DNA of 5,862 bases from an uncultured Eubacteriales bacterium (GTDB taxonomy: Bacteria; Bacillota; Clostridia; Oscillospirales; Butyricicoccaceae), in NCBI GenBank assembly GCA_934630445.1, contig CAKTWY010000158.1, positions 1 to 5,862 on the forward strand. Direction: 5' to 3'. Numbering within the stretch: the stretch's first letter is position 1; each line of letters opens with the position of its first letter. The notes below the pieces were generated by a model. The model was not told the DNA's origin. It worked only from the letters and a program-made list of their open reading frames with translations, and did not search any database. Below, piece after piece: positions 1 through 5,585 of this stretch. The translations under genes were made by a program, and so were the position numbers.

Positions 1-1352
1 TTGACTGCCTGAAGCGGATCGACAGTGAAATGTCGGAAAAGCGGCAGCTGCTGCCGGGCCTTTTTTATCGCGTGCCTCGTGCGCCGGAGAAGAGACAGCT
101 GCTGGATTTTGACCGGGCGGCGTTTTTGGCACGGCTTTCGGAAAAGGCGGACGAAACGCTCGACCAGGTGATCTTAAAATCCTATCTGGGCGTATCGCCC
201 CTCATCGCGCGGGAGATCGCCTTCCGCACGGCGCTGGATGCCTCGCCGGCTGTGTTTCGCCTGGATGAGAGCGCCCGAGGCCGTGCGGCGGATGAGATGG
301 AAGCGCTCTGCGCGCGGGTGCGCGAACAGCGCTACGAGCCAATGCTGCTGTACCGGAGCGGGGAGGAGCTGGCCTTTGACTTCACGTTTATGCCCATACT
401 CCAGTATGGGGCCAGCGCGGTATGCCGCAAACAGGCGCGCTTTTCCGATCTGCTGTTGGCGTACTATGACCGGCGCGAGCGCGCCGAGCGCATCAGGCGG
501 CGCACGCACGATATGCAGAAGATCATCCAGACACAGCGCGACCGCCTTGTGCGCAAGCTTTCAAGCCAGCGTGAGGAGCTGAAAAAATCTGTCGACCGCG
601 AAGGACTGCGCATCCGGGGAGACCTGCTGACGGCGAACCTTTACCGTGTCGAGCGGGGAGCGAAGTCGGTCACGGTCACCAATTTTTACGATGAGAACGA
701 GGGCGAGCTGACGATCGCGCTCGACGTGCGCCTGAGCCCGCAGCAGAACGCACAAAAATACTATAAGGATTATGCCAAAGCGAAAAACGCCGAACAGGCG
801 CTGACGGAGCAGATTGCTACCGGAGAGCGGGAGCGCGCGTATCTGGAGAGCGTGCTGCAGGAGATCGCACGCGCCGAGACGGAGAAGGATGTCTCGGAGA
901 TCCGCGAGGAGCTGAAGGAGAACGGGTATCTTGCGCGCGCCAAAGGGGAGAAGGGCAAAAAGCAGCCGCCCCTCACACCGCCGGTCGAATACCGCACGAC
1001 AGACGGCTTCGCGGTCTTTGCCGGGAGAAACAACCGTCAAAACGAACAGCTTACGCTTAAGACGGCGTTTAAGGCGGACTGGTGGTTCCATACGCAGAAG
1101 ATACCCGGCTCGCATGTCATTCTTGTCTGCGAGGGGGAACAGCCGACGGACCTGGCCATGACGGAGGCGGCGATGATCGCGGCGTATCATTCGCAGGCGG
1201 CGGAGAGCGCGCTCGTACCTGTGGACTACACACAGGTGCGCCATGTCAAAAAGTTGTACGGCGGGAAGACCGGCATGGTCAATTATGAGAATTTTCAGAC
1301 GGCGTTCGTCACGCCGGACAAAAAGCGTGTGGAAGCGATGCGCATACAGTGA
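1..1352 (+). CDS. rqcH: RqcH (NFACT/FbpA family) ribosome quality control protein, 5'-truncated by window edge
   Basis: RqcH binds stalled 50S subunits carrying peptidyl-tRNA and recruits tRNA-Ala to add C-terminal alanine tails that mark the nascent chain for degradation; older annotations call it fibronectin-binding protein FbpA. The frame is open to the left edge: nine codons (DCLKRIDSE) precede the ATG at 30, which is therefore internal. About 449 residues are visible of roughly 570-590 usual, so most of NFACT-N, including its conserved Asp-Arg pair, lies outside. Visible in order: the LLPGLFY motif (nt 48-68), a helix-hairpin-helix-like stretch (LGVSPLIAREI), two charged coiled-coil arms (about nt 440-620 and 760-930) flanking the conserved GDLLTANLY and NFYDENEGELTIALD blocks, then NFACT-R with DWWFHTQKIPGSHVIL (nt 1077-1124) and GGKTGMVNY, ending FVTP. 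The gene faces the next gene tail to tail. Family assignment is firm from these blocks. Confidence 0.96.
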   Translation, partial: DCLKRIDSEMSEKRQLLPGLFYRVPRAPEKRQLLDFDRAAFLARLSEKADETLDQVILKSYLGVSPLIAREIAFRTALDASPAVFRLDESARGRAADEMEALCARVREQRYEPMLLYRSGEELAFDFTFMPILQYGASAVCRKQARFSDLLLAYYDRRERAERIRRRTHDMQKIIQTQRDRLVRKLSSQREELKKSVDREGLRIRGDLLTANLYRVERGAKSVTVTNFYDENEGELTIALDVRLSPQQNAQKYYKDYAKAKNAEQALTEQIATGERERAYLESVLQEIARAETEKDVSEIREELKENGYLARAKGEKGKKQPPLTPPVEYRTTDGFAVFAGRNNRQNEQLTLKTAFKADWWFHTQKIPGSHVILVCEGEQPTDLAMTEAAMIAAYHSQAAESALVPVDYTQVRHVKKLYGGKTGMVNYENFQTAFVTPDKKRVEAMRIQ

Positions 1353-1373
1353 GACCAACGCTGAAAAAGAAAA

Positions 1374-1418
1374 TGACAGCCGCGCGAACCGGGAACGGTC
1401 CGCGCGGCTGTCGTTTTT
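1374..1418 (+). terminator. Strong intrinsic terminator of rqcH, probably bidirectional
   Basis: A perfect 12-bp stem pairs 1375-1386 (GACAGCCGCGCG) with 1401-1412 (CGCGCGGCTGTC), and three further pairs extend it inward after one mismatch. TTTTT follows at 1414-1418, 22 bases after the rqcH stop. On the other side lies AAAAAGAAAA (1364-1373), which reads TTTTCTTTTT on the minus strand, so the same hairpin can also end the convergent AraC transcript, whose stop codon is at 1451-1453. Confidence 0.9.
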
Positions 1419-1450
1419 AAGCATATCCGGTTAAAGATCGATCTGCCGCG

Positions 1451-2257
1451 TCATTTCAGCATGGATGCGGTCTGGCTGCGATACTCTTTCGGCGTGACGG
1501 AGCAGGCGGCCTTGAACACGCGGTTGAAGGTCTGCTGGCTTTGAAAACCGCACTGCATTGCGATATCGAGGATCTTGGCGCTGCTGCTGAGCAGGAGCTT
1601 TTTTGCGTGTTCCACGCGCAGCGCGTTGATATACTCATAAAAGCCGGTGTGGAGCACTTTGGTGAACGTGCGCGAGAGATAAAAACGGCAGACGCCGAAT
1701 TGCTTTGAGAGCATCTCCAGCGTGAGCGGCTCGCAGCAGTGCTCGGAAACGTACAGAATGAGCGATGCCGCAAGATCGGAAACAGCCGGTTCCGACAGGG
1801 CGGTGACCCTGATCTGCGGCAGCAGCCGCGCCCAGAGAATTTGAAAATATGCATTCATGATGCGCACGTTTTTTGCCCCCTGTGTCTCGTGCACAATCGC
1901 ATCGATCATATAATCGACATCGGCGTGGAGCGCGCGCAGCGCGTGAAGCGGGTTTTCACATCTCGCACGGGAAAACCTTTCCGGAAAGCCGTTGGCATGT
2001 TCGTTGCCGCAGATCAAAAGATCGATCTGCGTGTTTTCTGCGTCTGTGAGTGTGCGGTATGCATGGACGGTGTTGGGAAATATGACGGCGATCTGACCGG
2101 AACAGACCGTATATTCGGTGTCGCCGATCCGGACCTGAACGACACCGCTGCGTACACGGACGAGCTCCGCTCCGGTGTGCAGATGCGGCGGGAAATCACA
2201 GCCCGACGCGGAAGAGGCCTGTACGGATTCTGTCCGGTATTCAAAAAACGGGATCAT
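1451..2257 (-). CDS. AraC-family transcriptional regulator with N-terminal cupin sensor domain
   Basis: This 268-residue protein has the usual length and architecture of AraC regulators that sense sugars. Residues about 15-85 form a cupin-type ligand-binding domain: FPPHLHTGAELV carries His25, His27 and Glu31, followed by GDTEYTVCSGQIAVIFPNTVHAY with His65, the typical second cupin motif. Residues about 165-262 are the double helix-turn-helix DNA-binding domain: LTLEMLSKQFGVCRFYLSRTF is the first helix-turn-helix, and ILDIAMQCGFQSQQTFNRVFK followed by TPKEYR is the conserved second one. The start is fixed by AGGAGGG (complement of 2265-2271) seven bases upstream. It is divergent from the oxidoreductase-ThuA operon, which is its most likely target. 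The ligand cannot be read from the sequence. There is no signal peptide or membrane segment, so it acts in the cytoplasm. Confidence 0.95.
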   Translation of the reverse strand: MIPFFEYRTESVQASSASGCDFPPHLHTGAELVRVRSGVVQVRIGDTEYTVCSGQIAVIFPNTVHAYRTLTDAENTQIDLLICGNEHANGFPERFSRARCENPLHALRALHADVDYMIDAIVHETQGAKNVRIMNAYFQILWARLLPQIRVTALSEPAVSDLAASLILYVSEHCCEPLTLEMLSKQFGVCRFYLSRTFTKVLHTGFYEYINALRVEHAKKLLLSSSAKILDIAMQCGFQSQQTFNRVFKAACSVTPKEYRSQTASMLK

Positions 2258-2309
2258 TGCGGCGCCCTCCTGTCAGTGCAATAAATGAGTGGAATGATTG
2301 AACCGTTAG

Positions 2310-2337
2310 TTAGTATTGTACATCACATTGTGATAAT
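2310..2337 (+). promoter_or_regulatory. Candidate promoter of the oxidoreductase-ThuA operon
   Basis: GATAAT at 2332-2337 is preceded by TG plus one base (2329-2331), an extended -10 element. The matching -35 position, 16 bases upstream, holds only TTAGTA (2310-2315), a poor match. A good -10 with a weak -35 fits a promoter that needs an activator such as the divergent AraC protein. The start of transcription would be near 2344, giving a leader of about 75 bases. Confidence 0.5.
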
Positions 2338-2344
2338 ATGCCAG
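2315..2344 (-). promoter_or_regulatory. Candidate promoter of the AraC regulator gene
   Basis: On the minus strand, CTGGCA (complement of 2339-2344, four of six matches to TTGACA) lies 18 bases from TACAAT (complement of 2315-2320, five of six matches to TATAAT). The transcript would begin near 2308 and run about 50 bases to the ATG at 2257. The palindrome at 2322-2334 lies in the spacer. The assignment is by motif only. Confidence 0.5.
2322..2334. promoter_or_regulatory. Perfect palindrome, operator candidate between divergent promoters
   Basis: ATCACA, one central T, then TGTGAT: two exact 6-base half sites. The right half overlaps the extended -10 of the plus-strand promoter and the whole site lies inside the spacer of the minus-strand promoter, so a bound protein would touch both. 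It is not a Crp site, because the half sites face the opposite way (TCACA before TGTGA with one base between). AraC proteins more often bind direct repeats, so another regulator is possible. Confidence 0.45.
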
Positions 2345-2350
2345 TAGAAA

Positions 2351-2387
2351 TCGCCGCAGCGGGTGAAGACGGCCGCTGGACAGGCGA
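2351..2387 (+). other. Leader hairpin upstream of the oxidoreductase operon
   Basis: Two nested exact stems: TCGCC (2351-2355) pairs with GGCGA (2383-2387), and CAGCGG (2357-2362) pairs with CCGCTG (2373-2378), separated by a small asymmetric internal loop. An A-rich stretch and the ribosome site follow, not a T tract, so this is not a terminator. It could stabilise the mRNA 5' end; no riboswitch class is recognised. Confidence 0.4.
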
Positions 2388-2403
2388 TAAAGGACAAAAA
2401 ACA

Positions 2404-2409
2404 GAGGAG
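2404..2409 (+). promoter_or_regulatory. Ribosome binding site that fixes the first oxidoreductase start at 2419
   Basis: GAGGAG lies nine bases before ATG 2419. The protein from there begins MKYGLALIGYG, directly at the Rossmann beta strand. The in-frame ATG at 2338 overlaps the promoter -10 and would add a 27-residue tail unlike the family. Confidence 0.85.
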
Positions 2410-2418
2410 CGTGCGCAT

Positions 2419-2709
2419 ATGAAATACGGTCTTGCACTGATCGGATACGGCGGAATGGCAGGATGGCATCACAAGAGTATAGAACAATTGTCGGACATTG
2501 AAGTGGTCGGCGCGTATGATATCCGCGAAGAGATGCGGCAGAAAGCACAGGAAAACGGCATCAAAGCCTATGAAAGTGTGGAAGCGCTTCTGGCCGATCC
2601 GCAGGTTGATATTGTGACGGTAGCGGTGCCGAAAATTTCCATAAAGACTATGCGATCACCTGCCTGCGTGCGGGCAAGCATGTTGTCTGCGAAAAGCCGG
2701 TCACGATGA
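2419..2709 (+). CDS. N-terminal fragment of the frameshifted oxidoreductase
   Basis: As read literally, this 96-residue product holds the NAD(P)-binding Rossmann half up to VTVAVP (residue 71) and then an unrelated basic tail (KISIKTMRSPACVRASMLSAKSRSR) ending at TGA 2707-2709. It lacks EKP and the whole catalytic domain, so it should be inactive on its own. GAGGAG at 2404-2409 supports translation from 2419. Confidence 0.5.
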   Translation: MKYGLALIGYGGMAGWHHKSIEQLSDIEVVGAYDIREEMRQKAQENGIKAYESVEALLADPQVDIVTVAVPKISIKTMRSPACVRASMLSAKSRSR

Positions 2710-3473
2710 ATGCGGCGGAGCTGGAAGAGATCATCGCTGTCAGCAAGGAGACGGGAAAGCTGTTCACCGTCCATCAGAACAGGCGCTGGGACAAGGACTA
2801 TTGCATCATTAAAAATATCCTCAACAGCGGCGTGATCGGCAAACCATATTTTATCGAGTCGCGCGTACAGGGCCCGCGCGGGGCGATGCACGGCTGGCGC
2901 GGCTATAAGATGAACGGCGGCGGAATGCTGCTCGACTGGGGCGTACATCTGCTCGACCAGCTGATGGATCTGATCAAGTCGCCGGTCGTGAGCATATCTG
3001 CTCATCTGGAATCCGTCTTTACGCCGGAAGTGGACGACAATGTAAAGCTGATGCTGCGCTTTGAGAACAACGTATCGGCATTGATGGAATTTTCCACAAA
3101 CTGCTTTATCAACCATCCGCGCTGGCACATATCGTGCACGGACGGCACGGCTGTTGTAGACGACTGGGAGTGCCACGGAAAGATCGTCAAGCTTGCGGAG
3201 AACGCGGATGAGATGGCGTGGGAGGACGATATCGTTTATACTGCCGCCGGCCCGACGAGAACGATGGCTCCCCGTCCGGCGCATACGACGCAGGTTCTGG
3301 ATCTGCCGGAAGAGAATCCCGACTGGTCGGAGTTTTATCAGAATGTCATGCAGGTACTGGAGAACGGCGCGGAGCTGATAGTCAAGCCCGAGCAGTGCCT
3401 GCGCGTTATGAAGGTCATCGACGCGATTTTTGCCTGCGGCGAGCACGGCGGCACAGTTCAGTGCAGGATCTAA
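2706..3473 (+). CDS. C-terminal fragment of the frameshifted oxidoreductase
   Basis: This 255-residue open frame begins at a Met just after EKPVT and carries the substrate-binding alpha/beta domain: NGGGMLLDWGVHLLDQ (catalytic Asp77 and His81 of this fragment), the antiparallel sheet region (VKLMLRFENNVSALMEFSTN) and a normal C-terminus. Gene finders are likely to call it alone. Its ATG shares ATGA with the TGA of the upstream fragment, but no ribosome site precedes it and it lacks the dinucleotide-binding fold, so it is best seen as part of the gene above. Confidence 0.5.
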   Translation: MNAAELEEIIAVSKETGKLFTVHQNRRWDKDYCIIKNILNSGVIGKPYFIESRVQGPRGAMHGWRGYKMNGGGMLLDWGVHLLDQLMDLIKSPVVSISAHLESVFTPEVDDNVKLMLRFENNVSALMEFSTNCFINHPRWHISCTDGTAVVDDWECHGKIVKLAENADEMAWEDDIVYTAAGPTRTMAPRPAHTTQVLDLPEENPDWSEFYQNVMQVLENGAELIVKPEQCLRVMKVIDAIFACGEHGGTVQCRI

Positions 3474-3492
3474 GACAATAAGCGGCAAGGGA

Positions 3493-3500
3493 TAAGGAGG
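3493..3500 (+). promoter_or_regulatory. Ribosome binding site that fixes the ThuA start at 3508
   Basis: TAAGGAGG ends seven bases before ATG 3508. The TTG at 3505, one codon earlier in frame, would leave only four bases, so ATG is preferred. Confidence 0.9.
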
Positions 3501-3507
3501 CGTTTTG

Positions 3508-4230
3508 ATGAAAAAAGTATTGATTTTCCAGGGCGGATGGGACGGTCATGAGCCGGAACTGGTGTCTGCGCGCTTTGGCCGCATTCTCGAAGCTGAGGGA
3601 TATACGGTGGAAATTTATGATACGCAGGACTGCCTTGCAGATGCGGAAAAGCTCATGCAGTACGACCTGATCATTCCCTGCTGGACGATGGGGGAGATCA
3701 AGCACGAATATGTTGACAATATTGTCAAAGCTGTGGGAGCAGGCGTCGGTCTGGCAGGCTGTCACGGCGGTATGTGCGACGCTTTCCGCAAGGAAACCGA
3801 CTGGCAGTTTATGACGGGCGGCCAGTGGGTCAGCCATCCGGGCGGAGACGGGCAGAACTACATTGTGAATATCCGCCATGGCTCCAGCCCAATCGTGGAC
3901 GGCCTGGAGGATTTTCCAGTGTGCAGCGAGCATTATTACCTGCATATCGACCCGGCGGTCGAGGTGCTCGCGACGACGCGCTTCCCGCTGGTCCATTATT
4001 ATCATATCGCCAACAAGCCGATCGACATGCCGGTCGCATGGACCAAATACTGGGGCAACGGCAGAGTGTTCTACTGCTCGCTGGGGCACAAGGACAATGT
4101 ATTTGAAAACACGCCCAATGCGCAGGAGTTGATGCGCCGCGGCATGCTTTGGGCCGCAGAGGGGAAAAAGGTCGCGCAGGAGCGCAATCTGACCACCGAA
4201 CGTTTTGAAAACGATGCAAAGATGTACTGA
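3508..4230 (+). CDS. ThuA-domain protein (trehalose-utilisation type, glutamine-amidotransferase-like fold)
   Basis: The 240-residue protein is a single ThuA domain, which has a class I amidotransferase-like flavodoxin fold. It begins KKVLIFQGGWDGHEP, with beta strand 1 and the Gly-rich turn. VGLAGCHGGMCDAFRKETDWQFMTGGQWVSHPGG (residues about 80-113) is the family's central block with Cys85, His86, His110 and Pro111. CSEHYYLH (about 139-146), MPVAWTKYWGNGRVFYCSLGH (about 174-194) and a C-terminal helix follow. The exact reaction of ThuA proteins is not settled; in rhizobia thuA acts with the Gfo/Idh/MocA gene thuB in forming and using 3-keto-trehalose and related sugars. Here it lies between two Gfo/Idh/MocA genes, spaced 34 and 33 bases, which supports a role in keto-sugar handling. 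It has no signal peptide, so it is cytoplasmic. The family is certain; the substrate is unknown. Confidence 0.95.
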   Translation: MKKVLIFQGGWDGHEPELVSARFGRILEAEGYTVEIYDTQDCLADAEKLMQYDLIIPCWTMGEIKHEYVDNIVKAVGAGVGLAGCHGGMCDAFRKETDWQFMTGGQWVSHPGGDGQNYIVNIRHGSSPIVDGLEDFPVCSEHYYLHIDPAVEVLATTRFPLVHYYHIANKPIDMPVAWTKYWGNGRVFYCSLGHKDNVFENTPNAQELMRRGMLWAAEGKKVAQERNLTTERFENDAKMY

Positions 4231-4263
4231 TTTGCAGTGCGGAGAAAGGCAGAGAATACAGAC

Positions 4264-5367
4264 ATGGTGAAAATAGGAATTGTCGGCGTAGGGGCGATCA
4301 GCGGGATCTATCTTGAAAATATCACAAATACCTTTCGACAGCTCGAGATCATCGGCGTGTGCGACCTGATCCGCGAGCGGGCGCAGCAGGCGGTGGACAA
4401 GTATCATATTCCCAAACTGTACGACGATATGTACGCGCTTTTCAGCGACCCGGAAGTGGATATCGTACTGAACCTGACGCGTCCGTACGAGCACTATGAT
4501 GTCACGATGGCCGCGCTGAAAGCGGGGAAGCATGTATATTCGGAAAAGCCGCTTGCGGCGTCTCTCAAAGAGGGAAGCGAGATCATGAAGCTTGCCAGAG
4601 AAAAGGGCCTCATGCTTGGCGGCGCGCCGGACACCTTTTTGGGAGCAGGCATACAGACCTGCCGCAAGCTGATAGACGACGGATTTATCGGCCAGGTGAT
4701 CGGCGCTTCCGGCTCGATGATCTGCCACGGGCATGAGTCGTGGCATCCTGATCCGGAGTTCTACTACAAGTATGGCGGCGGCCCGATGTTCGATATGGGG
4801 CCGTATTATCTGACGGCGCTGGTCAGCCTGATGGGATGCGTCAGCAGTGTATCGGCCATGACGAAGACCAGCTTTGCGCAGCGCGTGATCACGAGCAAAG
4901 AGCATTTTGGCGAAGTGGTCGACGTCGAGGTGCCGACCTATATCGCCGGCTCCATGCAGTTTGAAAGCGGCGCGATCGGCACGCTGTTCACTACATTTGA
5001 CGCTTATTACGAAGGGCAGGCGCATCTGGAGATTTACGGTTCGGAAGGCACGCTGTACCTGCCCGATCCGAACTGCTTTTGCGGACCGGTGCGTTTGCTG
5101 CGCCCGGAACATGGAAAGATCGAGGAGATCCCGCTGACGTTCGGGTACGCTGAAAACAGCAGGGGTCTGGGCCTTGCGGATATGGCCGCGGCGCTTGTTT
5201 CAGGCAGGATGCACCGGGCAAACGCTGATATGACTTATCACGTTCTGGAGATCATGGAGGGCTTTACACGCAGCGGCGCGGAAAAAGCGCAGGTAGAAAT
5301 CCGCTCCCGCTTTGCAAAAACGCCGGCTATGAAGCGCACGCTTCTGCCGGGGATCTTGGATGCCTGA
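4264..5367 (+). CDS. Gfo/Idh/MocA-family oxidoreductase (second, GGGP-D-GPYY subtype)
   Basis: This complete 367-residue enzyme is of normal family length. The Rossmann domain begins at once: MVKIGIVGVGAISG (Gly8, Gly10, Ser13). Then come DIVLNLTRPYEHYDV, HVYSEKPLA (Glu94-Lys95-Pro96) and the C-terminal domain with GGGPMFDMGPYYLTALVSLMG (about 171-191). The usual catalytic His of GGGxxxDxGxH is Tyr181 here, with Asp177 kept; GPYY is a recurring subtype in Firmicutes, so this is a subfamily trait rather than damage. The C-terminus (NSRGLGLADMAAALVSGRMHRAN, HVLEIMEGF) is typical. The start at ATG 4264 matches the family; the in-frame GTG at 4237 would add nine polar residues. The ribosome site is weak: AAAGG (4245-4249) lies 14 bases away, so coupling to ThuA translation may help. 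The probable substrate is a sugar or keto-sugar; specificity cannot be read. Confidence 0.95.
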   Translation: MVKIGIVGVGAISGIYLENITNTFRQLEIIGVCDLIRERAQQAVDKYHIPKLYDDMYALFSDPEVDIVLNLTRPYEHYDVTMAALKAGKHVYSEKPLAASLKEGSEIMKLAREKGLMLGGAPDTFLGAGIQTCRKLIDDGFIGQVIGASGSMICHGHESWHPDPEFYYKYGGGPMFDMGPYYLTALVSLMGCVSSVSAMTKTSFAQRVITSKEHFGEVVDVEVPTYIAGSMQFESGAIGTLFTTFDAYYEGQAHLEIYGSEGTLYLPDPNCFCGPVRLLRPEHGKIEEIPLTFGYAENSRGLGLADMAAALVSGRMHRANADMTYHVLEIMEGFTRSGAEKAQVEIRSRFAKTPAMKRTLLPGILDA

Positions 5368-5420
5368 GAAGATTACCTGCTTTTGACGCTTGTATTGGCT
5401 TGCTGGTATGCAAAGCCATC

Positions 5421-5467
5421 TCTTTCGCGCCCGCCCTCCATGTATGCGGCAGGGCGGGCGCGAAAGA
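5421..5467. repeat. GC-rich 17-bp inverted repeat downstream of the operon
   Basis: TCTTTCGCGCCCGCCCT (5421-5437) pairs exactly with AGGGCGGGCGCGAAAGA (5451-5467) around a 13-base loop, 53 bases after the operon stop. No T tract follows on either strand, so it is not a standard intrinsic terminator. It may stop or pause polymerase, or protect the operon mRNA 3' end. Confidence 0.8.
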
Positions 5468-5502
5468 CACGTATGCGCAGATGATGTTTGCCTCAACAAA
5501 GC

Positions 5503-5542
5503 CCTCCGCTGCCGGCGAGCGGAAGGCCGGAAATTGTTTTTT
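5503..5542 (+). terminator. Weak terminator candidate after the operon
   Basis: Two mutually exclusive short stems are possible: TCCGCT (5505-5510) with AGCGGA (5518-5523), or CCGGC (5512-5516) with GCCGG (5526-5530). TTTTTT at 5537-5542 follows, six bases after the second stem. Stem length and spacing are poor, so confidence is low. Confidence 0.25.
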
Positions 5543-5551
5543 AAATGGGAC

Positions 5552-5579
5552 TTGACTTTGCTTCGTAATGTGGTATAAT
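5552..5579 (+). promoter_or_regulatory. Strong sigma-A promoter upstream of the csp gene
   Basis: TTGACT (5552-5557) and a perfect TATAAT (5574-5579) are separated by 16 bases, with TGG just before the -10 as an extended element. Transcription should begin near 5585-5587, leaving a leader of about 120 bases before the csp start codon. It is the best promoter in the window. Confidence 0.85.
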
Positions 5580-5585
5580 AAACAA

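Larger units (their letters stand above)
2419..3473 (+). pseudogene. Gfo/Idh/MocA-family NAD(P)-dependent oxidoreductase, broken by a single-base frameshift
   Basis: Gfo/Idh/MocA enzymes oxidise or reduce sugars, inositols and derivatives with NAD(P). Reading phase 1 from 2419 gives the Rossmann start GYGGMAGWHH (GxGxxA at residues 9-14) through DIVTVAVP (codon 2629). The family-like sequence then continues one phase back: NFHKDYAITCLRAGKHVVCEKP (codons from 2634), the EKP motif, and GGGMLLDWGVHLLD with the catalytic Asp and His (about residues 173 and 177 if joined). Restoring one base after 2633 (ccg aaN aat ttc) gives VPNNFHKDYA, a normal family sequence, and a 351-residue protein of the usual length. 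No stops or further damage are present, so the lesion is recent or a sequencing error. The local sequence gaaaatttc lacks a proper X XXY YYZ slippery heptamer in phase, so programmed frameshifting is unlikely. It is first in the operon; ThuA follows 34 bases later. Confidence 0.85.

Noticed and set aside
30..32. ATG at 30 as the rqcH start
   Set aside because: The frame is open to the window edge and the upstream residues fit the family; starting here would remove the NFACT-N domain.
561..1424. A 287-codon open frame on the minus strand antisense to rqcH
   Set aside because: It is an Arg/Leu-rich shadow of rqcH that also runs through the terminator hairpin; no domain is recognisable.
2297..2311. 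Catabolite-responsive element (cre) in the divergent control region
   Set aside because: ATTGAACCGTTAGTT fits the central AANCG but misses the conserved G near the start and the C near the end, so it is too weak to call.
2631..2640. Programmed -1 frameshifting in the first oxidoreductase
   Set aside because: The in-phase codons are ccg aaa att tcc; slipping back one base would pair AAA-tRNA with GAA and ATT-tRNA with AAT. No X XXY YYZ heptamer is present, and the missing-base explanation restores the family sequence exactly.
3415..5112. A 565-codon open frame on the minus strand antisense to ThuA and the second oxidoreductase
   Set aside because: It mirrors two clear plus-strand genes with strong family motifs; its translation is His/Arg/Leu-rich without recognisable domains and no ribosome site was seen. 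Long antisense frames are common opposite GC-rich genes.
5390..5578. Small 62-codon plus-strand frame after the operon
   Set aside because: It runs through the GC-rich hairpin and into the csp promoter, has no ribosome site and has no recognisable protein features.
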